Origin: Alteriqipengyuania bathyomarina_B
Lineage (GTDB): Bacteria; Pseudomonadota; Alphaproteobacteria; Sphingomonadales; Sphingomonadaceae
Assembly (NCBI RefSeq): GCF_038594605.1
Contig: NZ_JBCFZM010000001.1
Location: forward strand, 186,001-250,000
Length of the DNA: 64,000 bases
Reading direction: 5' to 3'
The position numbers were made by a program, and so were the translations under genes. The notes under the pieces were generated by a model that was given only the letters and a program-made list of their open reading frames with translations, did no database searches and was not told where the DNA came from. This document shows positions 21,106 to 28,071 of this stretch, piece by piece (the stretch's first letter is position 1; each line of letters begins with the position of its first letter).

Positions 21106-22668
21106 ATGGCCAACAAGAACCTGTTTTCCTCGGCGCTGGCGAAGGTGCTCCCGCGCACCGATGCGGTCAACGAGGCTGGCGGCGACGCCTATGCCTACGG
21201 GCCGCAGGCCCTGCTCGCGCAAATTGCCGCGACGGGCACCCTGTCGGACGGCTTTTATGCCGACGCGCAAGACCAGCTTGCCAAGGCGCTTGATGCCGCG
21301 CAGGCGGTCGATCCCGAATGGGTCGCCAAGTGCGCCGTCTATGCCCGCACCTCGGGTTCGATGAAGGATATGCCCGCGCTGCTTACCGCCGTGCTTTCGA
21401 CGGCTGATCCGGACCTGATGGTCCCGGTGTTCCGCCGCGTGATCGACAACGGGCGGATGCTGCGCAATTTCGTGCAGATCATGCGGTCGGGGCAGACGGG
21501 GCGGACCTCGCTCGGCTCGCGGCCCAAGCGGCTGGTGCGCGAATGGCTGGAGAATGCCTCCACCCGCCAGCTGATGCGGGCGGCGACGGGCAAGGACCCG
21601 AGCCTGGCGGACATCGTGAAGATGGTCCATCCGGCTCCGGCTTCTGCCGAGCGGCGCGCGTTCTATGGCTGGCTGATCGGCAAACCCTACGATGTCGCGG
21701 CGCTGCCGAAGGAGATCGCGCAGTTCGAAGCATGGAAGGCGGGCCGCCAGAATAATGTTTCTGGGCCGCTGCCGGATGTGCCCTTCGAATGGCTGACCTC
21801 GTTCGAGCTGACCGCGAAGCAGTGGGGCGTGCTGGCCGAACGCATGGGCTGGCAGGCGCTGCGGATGAACCTCAACACGCTGGCCCGCAAGGGCGCGTTC
21901 CAGGTGAAGGGTGTGACCGAGATGGTTGCGGCTCGCCTGTCGGACGAGGATGCGCTGTCGAAGGTTCGTCCTGCTCCCTACCAGCTGATGACGGCGCTGA
22001 CGCAGGTCGGCGACGGCGTACCGCTGGCGGTGCAGGCTGCGCTGGAGCACGCTTTGGAGCGTTCGCTGGTCAATGTGCCCGCGCTGGAAGGCAATGTCGT
22101 GGTGTGTCCGGACGTGTCGGGCTCAATGGGCTCGCCGGCGACCGGATGGCGCAAGGGTGCGACCTCGGTCGTGCGCTGCATCGATGTTGCCGCGCTGGTC
22201 TCGGCCGCGATGCTGCGGAGCAATCCGCATACCCGTGTGATGCCGTTCGAAGTGGGCGTGGTGAACCTGACGCTTGACCCTATGGCCCGCGTTGCGGTGA
22301 ACGCCGCGAAGCTGGCCGGGGTCGGCGGGGGTGGAACCAATGTCTCGGCTCCGCTTGCACGGCTCAACCGCGAGCGGGCGAAAGTGGACACTATCATGAT
22401 CGTTTCGGACAACCAGTCCTGGATCGATGATCGACGGCATGGGGCAACGGCGACGATGAACGAGTGGGCGAAGCTGAAGCGTCGCAATCCGGGTGCAAAG
22501 CTGATCTGCATCGACATCCAGCCTTACGGCTCGACGCAGACCTGGGATGACCGGAAGGACATCATGAATGTCGGTGGCTTCACCGATGCAGTGTTCGACG
22601 CGATGGCGCGCTTCGCCGACAATGGGGCGCGCGACTGGGTCGAGATCGTCAACGAGGTGGAGTTGTAA
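21106..22668 (+). CDS. rsr: Rsr, bacterial Ro60 (TROVE) RNA-binding protein
   Basis: 520 residues from ATG 21106 (GGAG ahead). Residues 1 to about 330 are the TROVE ring of HEAT-like helices (D-G-F-Y-A-D-A-Q-D-Q-L; A-V-Y-A-R-T-S-G-S-M-K-D-M-P-A-L-L). The rest is a von Willebrand A domain with the MIDAS motif D-V-S-G-S-M-G-S, a second metal loop I-V-S-D-N-Q-S-W, and a Gly-rich V-G-G-G-G-T-N. Ro proteins bind Y RNAs on the outer surface and structured or damaged RNA 3' ends in the ring; bacterial Ro with Y RNA can tether PNPase for RNA decay. It is the first gene after the sigma-54 promoter. The four Y-RNA genes follow within 13 bases of its stop, so protein and RNA partners share a transcript. 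Confidence 0.95.
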   Translation: MANKNLFSSALAKVLPRTDAVNEAGGDAYAYGPQALLAQIAATGTLSDGFYADAQDQLAKALDAAQAVDPEWVAKCAVYARTSGSMKDMPALLTAVLSTADPDLMVPVFRRVIDNGRMLRNFVQIMRSGQTGRTSLGSRPKRLVREWLENASTRQLMRAATGKDPSLADIVKMVHPAPASAERRAFYGWLIGKPYDVAALPKEIAQFEAWKAGRQNNVSGPLPDVPFEWLTSFELTAKQWGVLAERMGWQALRMNLNTLARKGAFQVKGVTEMVAARLSDEDALSKVRPAPYQLMTALTQVGDGVPLAVQAALEHALERSLVNVPALEGNVVVCPDVSGSMGSPATGWRKGATSVVRCIDVAALVSAAMLRSNPHTRVMPFEVGVVNLTLDPMARVAVNAAKLAGVGGGGTNVSAPLARLNRERAKVDTIMIVSDNQSWIDDRRHGATATMNEWAKLKRRNPGAKLICIDIQPYGSTQTWDDRKDIMNVGGFTDAVFDAMARFADNGARDWVEIVNEVEL

Positions 22669-22680
22669 GAACGGAGCAAA

Positions 22681-22818
22681 AGGTCGCGGCGGATGCCGGG
22701 AGGACTACATCGTGTCGCAGGTTCAAGTCCTGCCTGCCGGGCAACCGGCAGTAGCTCAGCTGGTTAGAGCAGAAGGCCCCTAGGGGTTCGTCTTTCCAAA
22801 TCCTCGCCGCCGCGACCT
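22681..22818 (+). ncRNA. Y RNA copy 1 (YrlA-like, near-complete permuted tRNA mimic)
   Basis: A perfect 12-bp terminal stem joins 22681-22692 to 22807-22818. Inside lie the shared core ATGCC-GGGAGGA-CTACATC and its partner TCTTTCC (22791-22797), the presumed Ro-binding helix. The insert reads as a tRNA cut open at the variable loop: T-arm GCAGG-TTCAAGT-CCTGC (22717-22733), a 7-bp acceptor stem CTGCCGG/CCGGCAG closed by a GCAA tetraloop (22734-22751), TA at the positions of U8 and A9, D-arm GCTCAGCTGGTTAGAGC (22754-22770), then a short hairpin (about 22776-22788) in place of the anticodon arm. It cannot be aminoacylated because its acceptor ends are fused. By analogy with YrlA it should adopt the tRNA elbow and be a substrate for tRNA-modifying enzymes. 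Confidence 0.88.
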
Positions 22819-22838
22819 CGCTATTGAAGATACTTTTT

Positions 22839-23010
22839 GGACAGGGTCGGGGCAAATGCCGGTGGGACTACATCCTGCAAAGATAGGCCCGACGAGTAAA
22901 GCGCCCGTACCCGGGCAACCGGGTGCAGGAGATGCGGGTTCGAACCCCGCCGCCGCAACGTAGCTTAAGGGCCGCATGTCTCGCCAAGACTCGTTGCCCC
23001 GACCCTGTCT
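22839..23010 (+). ncRNA. Y RNA copy 2 (long form with T-arm and GCAA hairpin)
   Basis: The largest copy, about 172 bases. The terminal stem is 16 perfect pairs (22840-22855 with 22994-23009). The core ATGCC-GGTGGGA-CTACATC pairs its GGTGGGA (22861-22867) with TCTCGCC (22979-22985). The insert has a canonical T-arm GCGGG-TTCGAAC-CCCGC (22934-22950) and a hairpin ACCCGG-GCAA-CCGGGT (22909-22924), enclosed by CTGCA/TGCAG. A sequence like a worn D-arm (GTAGCTTAAGGGC, about 22960-22972) follows the T-arm. The order of parts differs from copy 1, so it is either a rearranged or an independently built mimic. Confidence 0.82.
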
Positions 23011-23047
23011 GCAAGTGACAAAGCGGTAACGCGAACAAGAACTTATC

Positions 23048-23142
23048 GCTGGCGGATGCCGGTGGGACTACATCGGGAACCAGGCGGTTCGAACCCGCCC
23101 CCGGAGCGATCCGGAGAAGTCTCGCCAATCCTCGCCGCCAGC
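23048..23142 (+). ncRNA. Y RNA copy 3 (minimal, T-arm plus GNRA hairpin)
   Basis: 95 bases. The terminal stem GCTGGCGG/CCGCCAGC is perfect. The core ATGCC-GGTGGGA-CTACATC pairs with TCTCGCC (23120-23126). The insert is only a perfect T-arm, GGCGG-TTCGAAC-CCGCC (23083-23099), followed by CCGGA-GCGA-TCCGG (23101-23114), a stem with a GNRA loop that takes the place of the acceptor stem. There is no D-arm, so the tRNA elbow could not form within the molecule. Confidence 0.82.
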
Positions 23143-23156
23143 ACTCGAATTTGAAC

Positions 23157-23250
23157 GTCGGCGAATGCCGGTGGGACTACATACAGGGACCGGGGAGGCG
23201 GGGCACGGCCTGCGCACCCGGAGAATGTCTCGCCAACCTTCGTCGCCGAC
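23157..23250 (+). ncRNA. Y RNA copy 4 (core without tRNA-like arms)
   Basis: 94 bases. The terminal stem GTCGGCGA/TCGCCGAC is perfect. The core ATGCC-GGTGGGA-CTACATA pairs with TCTCGCC (23228-23234). The insert is GC-rich, closes with CCGGG/CCCGG, and has no T-loop, D-loop or GNRA tetraloop I can see. It therefore looks like a plain Y RNA with a different effector module. It ends 30 bases before rtcB. Confidence 0.78.
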
Positions 23251-23280
23251 ACATAGTGATAGAAAACCAGGGAGGTCGCG

Positions 23281-24507
23281 ATGACCCAAACGACTTACGA
23301 GTTTCAACAGGTCGACGGCGGGGCACCGATCAAGATGTGGACTCGCGGCGTGCCGGTGGACGACAAGGCGCGCGACCAGCTTTCGCGCGCAGCGAAGATG
23401 CCGTTCATCTTCAAGCATGTGGCCGCGATGCCCGACGTCCATGTCGGGATCGGCGCGACCGTGGGCTCGGTAATCCCGACCAAGGGCGCGGTGATCCCGG
23501 CGGCGGTCGGCGTGGATATCGGCTGCGGCATGATGGCCGCGCGCACCTCGCTCGTGGCGAGCGACCTTCCGGATAACCTTGAAGGCATCCGCTCCGCGAT
23601 CGAGAAGGCCGTGCCGCATGGCCGGTCATCGGGCCGCGGCGGGCGCGACAAGGGGGCCTGGGGCGATCCGCCGACCGAAACGATCGAGGCGTGGGCAACT
23701 CTCGTCCACCGGTTCGACCGGATCGTGGCGAAGTACCCGAAGCTGGAACGGGCGAACCATCTCGTCCACCTCGGCACGCTGGGCACGGGCAACCACTTCA
23801 TCGAGCTGTGCCTCGATCAGGACCAGCGCGTGTGGGTGATGCTCCATTCGGGCAGCCGCGGGGTCGGCAATGCGATCGGCCGCTACTTCATCGAACTGGC
23901 GAAGCAGGACATGCGCAAGTGGCATATCAATCTGCCCGACGAGGATCTCGCCTATTTCCCGGAAGGGACCGATCATTTCGACGATTACGTCGAGGCGGTC
24001 GAGTGGGCGCAGGACTTCGCCAAGCTCAACCGGCGCGTGATGATGACGCATGTCATCGCCGCGCTGCGCGGGCAGATCGCCAAGCCCTTCAAGGCCGAAC
24101 TCGAAGCGGTGAACTGCCATCACAACTACGTGACGCGTGAGAACCACTTCGGCGAGAACGTGCTGGTGACTCGCAAGGGCGCGGTGCGTGCGGCCAAGGG
24201 TACGATGGGCATCATCCCGGGCTCGATGGGCGCCAAGAGCTTCATCGTGCGCGGGCTGGGCAATGCCGACAGTTTCGACAGCTGTTCGCACGGCGCAGGC
24301 CGGATCATGTCGCGGACGCAGGCGAAGAAGGCGGTGACGCTCGACGAGCACATTGCCGACACCGCCGGGGTCGAATGCCGCAAGGACATCGGCGTGATCG
24401 ACGAGACGCCCAAGGCCTACAAGCCGATCGACAAGGTCATGGCCGCGCAGGCCGATCTGGTCGAGATCGTGCATACGCTCAAGCAGGTGGTGTGTGTGAA
24501 GGGGTGA
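23281..24507 (+). CDS. rtcB: RtcB, GTP-dependent RNA-splicing ligase
   Basis: 408 residues, the usual bacterial length, from ATG 23281 with GGGAGG ahead. The active-site motifs are intact: G-V-D-I-G-C-G-M (metal-binding Asp and Cys), N-H-F-I-E-L near residue 175, N-C-H-H-N-Y-V near residue 280, and C-S-H-G-A-G-R-I-M-S-R near residue 340, whose His is guanylylated. RtcB joins 2',3'-cyclic phosphate or 3'-phosphate RNA ends to 5'-OH ends with GTP and Mn2+. It follows the Y-RNA array on the presumed sigma-54 transcript and probably repairs tRNA or rRNA cut by ribotoxins. Confidence 0.96.
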   Translation: MTQTTYEFQQVDGGAPIKMWTRGVPVDDKARDQLSRAAKMPFIFKHVAAMPDVHVGIGATVGSVIPTKGAVIPAAVGVDIGCGMMAARTSLVASDLPDNLEGIRSAIEKAVPHGRSSGRGGRDKGAWGDPPTETIEAWATLVHRFDRIVAKYPKLERANHLVHLGTLGTGNHFIELCLDQDQRVWVMLHSGSRGVGNAIGRYFIELAKQDMRKWHINLPDEDLAYFPEGTDHFDDYVEAVEWAQDFAKLNRRVMMTHVIAALRGQIAKPFKAELEAVNCHHNYVTRENHFGENVLVTRKGAVRAAKGTMGIIPGSMGAKSFIVRGLGNADSFDSCSHGAGRIMSRTQAKKAVTLDEHIADTAGVECRKDIGVIDETPKAYKPIDKVMAAQADLVEIVHTLKQVVCVKG

Positions 24508-24690
24508 TTGTGTCGCCCTTCGGCCCAGGCTGGCCTGCAAATCGCGTGGTGGCGCGCTTCCGATGCTCACGACCCGAAAGGTCGCTGCGCTTCGGGTCGC
24601 GCCACCCCACAATTTTCGACTCACCCTGAACCGAAGCTCGACACAATCGGCGCGCCGGGTCAGGTGAGAAACCGACAATAGGAAAGAACA
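24508..24690. other. rtcB-rtcA intergenic region with stable hairpin
   Basis: This 183-base gap has a strong hairpin, CGACCCGAA (24570-24578) paired perfectly with TTCGGGTCG (24591-24599), and the flanking TGGCG/CGCCA can extend it. There is no T-run directly after the stem, so it is more likely an RNA-stability or interspersed-repeat element than a terminator. No fifth Y-RNA core is visible. Confidence 0.55.
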
Positions 24691-25707
24691 ATGATCACCA
24701 TCGACGGCTCCGAAGGGGAAGGGGGCGGGCAGATCCTGCGCAATGCTTGCGCGCTGTCGCTCGTCACCGGCGAGCCTTTCGTCATCGAGAAAATCCGGGC
24801 CGGGCGCGACCAGCCTGGGCTGATGCGCCAGCACCTCACCGCGATCGAGGCTGCGTGCACTATTGGCGCAGCCGAGTGCGAGGGTCTGGAACTTGGATCG
24901 AACCGGATCGCCTTTACGCCGGGTCGCGTGACGCCGGGCGAGTATCGCTTTGCCGTGGGCACGGCGGGGTCGACCGCGCTGGTGCTCCAGACGGTGCTCA
25001 TCCCGCTCGCGCTGGCGGACGCACCGTCGCGCCTCGTGATCGAGGGAGGCACGCATGCCAGCATGGCACCTCCGTTCGACTTTATCGAGAATTGCTTCCT
25101 TCCCGTTTTCGAACGGATGGGCCCGCGCGTCTCGGCGCGGATCAAGCGGCACGGCTTCTTCCCGCGCGGTGGCGGGCGGATCGAGATCGATATCGAGCCC
25201 GCGCCGCTGCGCCGGATCGAGTGTTTCGAGCGTGGCGAGCCGCAGGGGCGTGAGGGAACGGTGCTGTTCGCCTCGCTAAAGAGTGACATCGCCGAACGGA
25301 TTCGCAAGGCTGCGCTCAAGGCCTTGCCAGATTGGGAGGAGGCGCAGATTGCGATCCGCGAACTGCCTGCGGACCAGGGGCCGGGCATCGCGCTGATGCT
25401 CGACGCGCAGTTCGAGAATGTGACCGAAGTCGTGTCCGGTTTTGGCAAGCTTGGCCTCTCGGCGGAGAAGATCGGTACGACGGCTGGCAAGCGGATGGCG
25501 GGCTACGAAGCGTCGCGCGCTTTTGCGGGCCCCTACCTTCAGGACCAGCTGCTGCTGCCGATGGCGCTGGCAGGCGGCGGGGCCTTCAGCAGCGTGAAGA
25601 TCAGCGACCATACGCGCACGGCTGCCGAGATCATCGCCCGGTTCACCGGACGCGCAACGCAGTTCGAGGATGCAGGCGAGCAGGGAACCCTCGTTCGGAT
25701 CGCCTGA
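24691..25707 (+). CDS. rtcA: RtcA, RNA 3'-terminal phosphate cyclase
   Basis: 338 residues from ATG 24691 (GAAAGAAC ahead). Opens M-I-T-I-D-G-S-E-G-E-G-G-G-Q-I-L-R-N, the nearly invariant N-terminus of the family. It then has G-L-M-R-Q-H-L, G-T-A-G-S-T-A-L-V-L-Q-T, and near the C-terminus S-D-H-T-R-T-A-A-E-I, whose His is adenylylated during catalysis. The enzyme uses ATP to turn 3'-phosphate RNA ends into 2',3'-cyclic phosphate, the end form RtcB accepts. It is the last gene of the rsr-Y-rtcB-rtcA unit. Confidence 0.96.
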   Translation: MITIDGSEGEGGGQILRNACALSLVTGEPFVIEKIRAGRDQPGLMRQHLTAIEAACTIGAAECEGLELGSNRIAFTPGRVTPGEYRFAVGTAGSTALVLQTVLIPLALADAPSRLVIEGGTHASMAPPFDFIENCFLPVFERMGPRVSARIKRHGFFPRGGGRIEIDIEPAPLRRIECFERGEPQGREGTVLFASLKSDIAERIRKAALKALPDWEEAQIAIRELPADQGPGIALMLDAQFENVTEVVSGFGKLGLSAEKIGTTAGKRMAGYEASRAFAGPYLQDQLLLPMALAGGGAFSSVKISDHTRTAAEIIARFTGRATQFEDAGEQGTLVRIA

Positions 25708-25753
25708 TAGAGGGCGCCGCCAGCCCTATTCCGGCTGGCGGCACGACCCGCCC

Positions 25754-27322
25754 CTATCTTCGTTCGGTGACCGGCAGCTCGATCACGAAGACTGCGCCTT
25801 GCTCGCTGGCTTCGAGATGCAGCGAACCGCCCGTCGCTTCGACCAGCGACCGGATGATCGGCAGGCCGAGGCCGCTGCCACCGGTGGCGCGCCGGGTGGT
25901 GAAGAAGGGTTCGAAGATACGCTCGCGATCGGCGGAAGGGATGCCGGGGCCATTGTCTTGGGCACGGATGGTCACTGTTCCGTCGCTGTCCTGCGCGGTG
26001 AAGGCGATGCGCGTGGCCCCTGCCTGTCGGCTATTCTCGATCAGCGCGCTCGCAATCGCGTCGAGCGAGGCTTCGGGAATGGCAAGGGCCGCCATGTTGT
26101 TCGCGATGCGCGTCGTCACGTCGAATTCGGGGCTGCGGGCAGCATCGGCAAGGCGGTTGAGCACGGCTGCCAGGTTGGCCCGCTCCCCCTCGTTGCCGGC
26201 ACCCAAGTCCGCCCGCGCGAGATCGAGCAGGCGTGTGGAGAGCAGCGTCAGGCGGCTGACATCCGCATCGGCATTGGCGAGGAAGCGACCGCGTTCCTGC
26301 GCCGACATCGTGTCGCCATGGTCGGCGAGGATTTCCAGCGCGCCGCGAATGCCCGAAAGCGGCGTCTTGAATTCGTGGCTGACCGCATGCGCGAAATCGC
26401 GCAGGTAGCGCGAGCGCCGGTCGATCGCCGCCTCCATGCGAGCGAAATCCTCGTATAGGCCCTGAATCTCGATCGCTGCGGTGCGGGGCGGTTCGGGCAC
26501 GCCGCCTCGTCCGCTCGCGAGCGTGCGGGTCGCGCGACCCAGCGCTTCGATCGGGCGCACGACGCCGCGTGAGAGGAGCCCGCTCAGTACGATCAGCAGC
26601 AAAAAGATGGCAGCAATGCCCAGCGCGATCTTGCCCCGGTCGGCATAGAGGCCCTTGAACAGGCTGCGCGCGGAACGCGACAGCAGCAACACGCCGACGA
26701 TTTCGCCGTCGACGGTAATCGGGCGCGCATGATGCACCCGCACCGCCGCCGCGCGCGACAGCCATTCGAACCGATAGGTCGCGCGGTAGGAGCCATTGCG
26801 GCGCAACACGGTGGCCGGCCGCCCGGCGAGCGCGGATCGAATTTCGGGCAGGGTTGCCAGACTCTCGCCAGCCCCGGGCTGCGCGATCCGCCCCCTTCCG
26901 TCCAGTATCATGATCGACGAAAGCGTCACCTGCCGCGTTCGGGCGACAACAGGTGCGATATCCTGCGCCAGTCTCACCGCGCGCGGATCTGCGGCGTCGG
27001 CCACCCGACGAGGTATGGGCCGCTCGCTCAGGATAGCGCTGCTGCTCAGATCGATGGTCGGCGGTTCGGGCCGCCAGTCGGTCGCGTCCGGGACGGTAGG
27101 TCGCGCGCCGGGCCATTGAGCGGCGGAGGCGGCTGCGATCGCCGCCCCCTGCGCCACCAGCTCGGCCTCGGTCTGGCGGACCAGCGTGTTCTCGTAGACC
27201 CGCAGGAACATCGCCGCGATGCCGGGCAGGGCGGCGACCACGAACAGCGTGGCGAAGATGATCGTACGCAGACGCATGCGCGGCCAGCGGGCCTTGATCC
27301 ATTCCTTCACTGCGCGAAGCAT
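25754..27322 (-). CDS. sensor histidine kinase (HAMP type)
   Basis: 522 residues from ATG 27320-27322, 11 bases after the response-regulator stop. An N-terminal membrane helix (T-I-I-F-A-T-L-F-V-V-A-A-L-P-G-I-A) precedes a sensor region of about 200 residues, a second membrane helix (I-A-A-I-F-L-L-L-I-V-L-S-G-L-L-S), and a HAMP-like stretch R-P-I-E-A-L-G-R-A-T-R-T-L. The H-box is H-A-V-S-H-E-F-K-T-P-L-S-G; the ATPase boxes are D-N-G-P-G-I-P and G-G-S-G-L-G-L-P-I. The periplasmic part would sense an unknown cue. The frame stays open upstream into the regulator gene, but ATG 27322 gives the natural N-terminus. Confidence 0.9.
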   Translation of the reverse strand: MLRAVKEWIKARWPRMRLRTIIFATLFVVAALPGIAAMFLRVYENTLVRQTEAELVAQGAAIAAASAAQWPGARPTVPDATDWRPEPPTIDLSSSAILSERPIPRRVADAADPRAVRLAQDIAPVVARTRQVTLSSIMILDGRGRIAQPGAGESLATLPEIRSALAGRPATVLRRNGSYRATYRFEWLSRAAAVRVHHARPITVDGEIVGVLLLSRSARSLFKGLYADRGKIALGIAAIFLLLIVLSGLLSRGVVRPIEALGRATRTLASGRGGVPEPPRTAAIEIQGLYEDFARMEAAIDRRSRYLRDFAHAVSHEFKTPLSGIRGALEILADHGDTMSAQERGRFLANADADVSRLTLLSTRLLDLARADLGAGNEGERANLAAVLNRLADAARSPEFDVTTRIANNMAALAIPEASLDAIASALIENSRQAGATRIAFTAQDSDGTVTIRAQDNGPGIPSADRERIFEPFFTTRRATGGSGLGLPIIRSLVEATGGSLHLEASEQGAVFVIELPVTERR

Positions 27323-27333
27323 TTCGGACCGCG

Positions 27334-28071
27334 TCAGCCGTTCTGCTCGGTCGCGCGCGCGGGCAAGCAGGAGCCCAGCGCGTAACCCATGCCCGGCCGC
27401 GTCTCGATCAGCGTCTCGCCGCCCACTTTTGCGAATTTCGCCCTCAGGTTGCGGATGTGGCTGTCCACCGTGCGGTCGGTCACCGCGAAGTTGGGACCAT
27501 GCAGCCGGTCGATTATGGCATCGCGACTGAACACCTTGCCCGGCCACGAAGCGAGCGTGCGCAAGGTGGTGAACTCGGTCACGGTCAGTTGGATGGCTGT
27601 GCCATCCCACGTCGCCCGCCAGCTTTCCAGATCGAGCGTCAGGCAATTATGCGCGATCTGCCCGCCGGAATGCTCGACATCGGGCGGCCTTGCGGAGACG
27701 CGCCTCAGGATCGCCTGCGTCCGCGCCACGACTTCGCGCGGGGAGAACGGCTTCACCACGTAGTCGTCCGCGCCGAGTTCGATCCCGAGCACCCGGTCAA
27801 TCTCGTCATCGCGCGAGGAGAGGAACAGGATGGGCACCTCGCTGCTGGCCCTGATCCGCCGGCAGGCCTCCAACCCGTCCATCCGCGGCATGTTGATGTC
27901 GAGAATGACGAGATGGGGTTCGCGGGTTTCGATGCTCGCGAGGGCGGCTTCGCCATCGGCAGCCTCGATCGTGTCGAGCCCGGCTTTCCCGAGCGCGAAC
28001 ACTAGCAGCTGGCGGATATGTGGATCGTCGTCGACGACCAGGATCGTGCGGGGCATGGGGCACAGGATCAC
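27334..28071 (-). CDS. OmpR-family response regulator
   Basis: 245 residues if the GTG at 28071 is used, which overlaps the upstream stop in GTGA and has GGAGA seven bases before it; an ATG at 28056 would be five residues shorter. The receiver domain has the acidic pair V-V-D-D-D, the phospho-acceptor in L-V-I-L-D-I-N-M-P-R-M-D-G, L-S-S-R and V-K-P-F-S-P-R-E. The C-terminal winged helix ends T-V-D-S-H-I-R-N-L-R-A-K-F, G-M-G-Y, as in OmpR/PhoB proteins. Its partner is the kinase just downstream. The DUF4173 gene upstream shares the operon and is a likely component or target. Confidence 0.92.
   Translation of the reverse strand: MILCPMPRTILVVDDDPHIRQLLVFALGKAGLDTIEAADGEAALASIETREPHLVILDINMPRMDGLEACRRIRASSEVPILFLSSRDDEIDRVLGIELGADDYVVKPFSPREVVARTQAILRRVSARPPDVEHSGGQIAHNCLTLDLESWRATWDGTAIQLTVTEFTTLRTLASWPGKVFSRDAIIDRLHGPNFAVTDRTVDSHIRNLRAKFAKVGGETLIETRPGMGYALGSCLPARATEQNG

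Noticed and set aside
22681..23250. Y-RNA region as real tRNA genes or a CRISPR array
   Set aside because: The T- and D-arms are canonical, but no unit has an anticodon arm with open acceptor ends. The repeats pair within each unit and are of unequal length, unlike CRISPR repeats and spacers.
24570..24604. rtcB-rtcA hairpin as a terminator
   Set aside because: The stem is strong but no T-run follows directly, and rtcA belongs functionally to the same unit.
23626..25152. 508-codon frame opposite rtcB and rtcA
   Set aside because: Overlaps two intact enzymes with complete active sites; no domain of its own.
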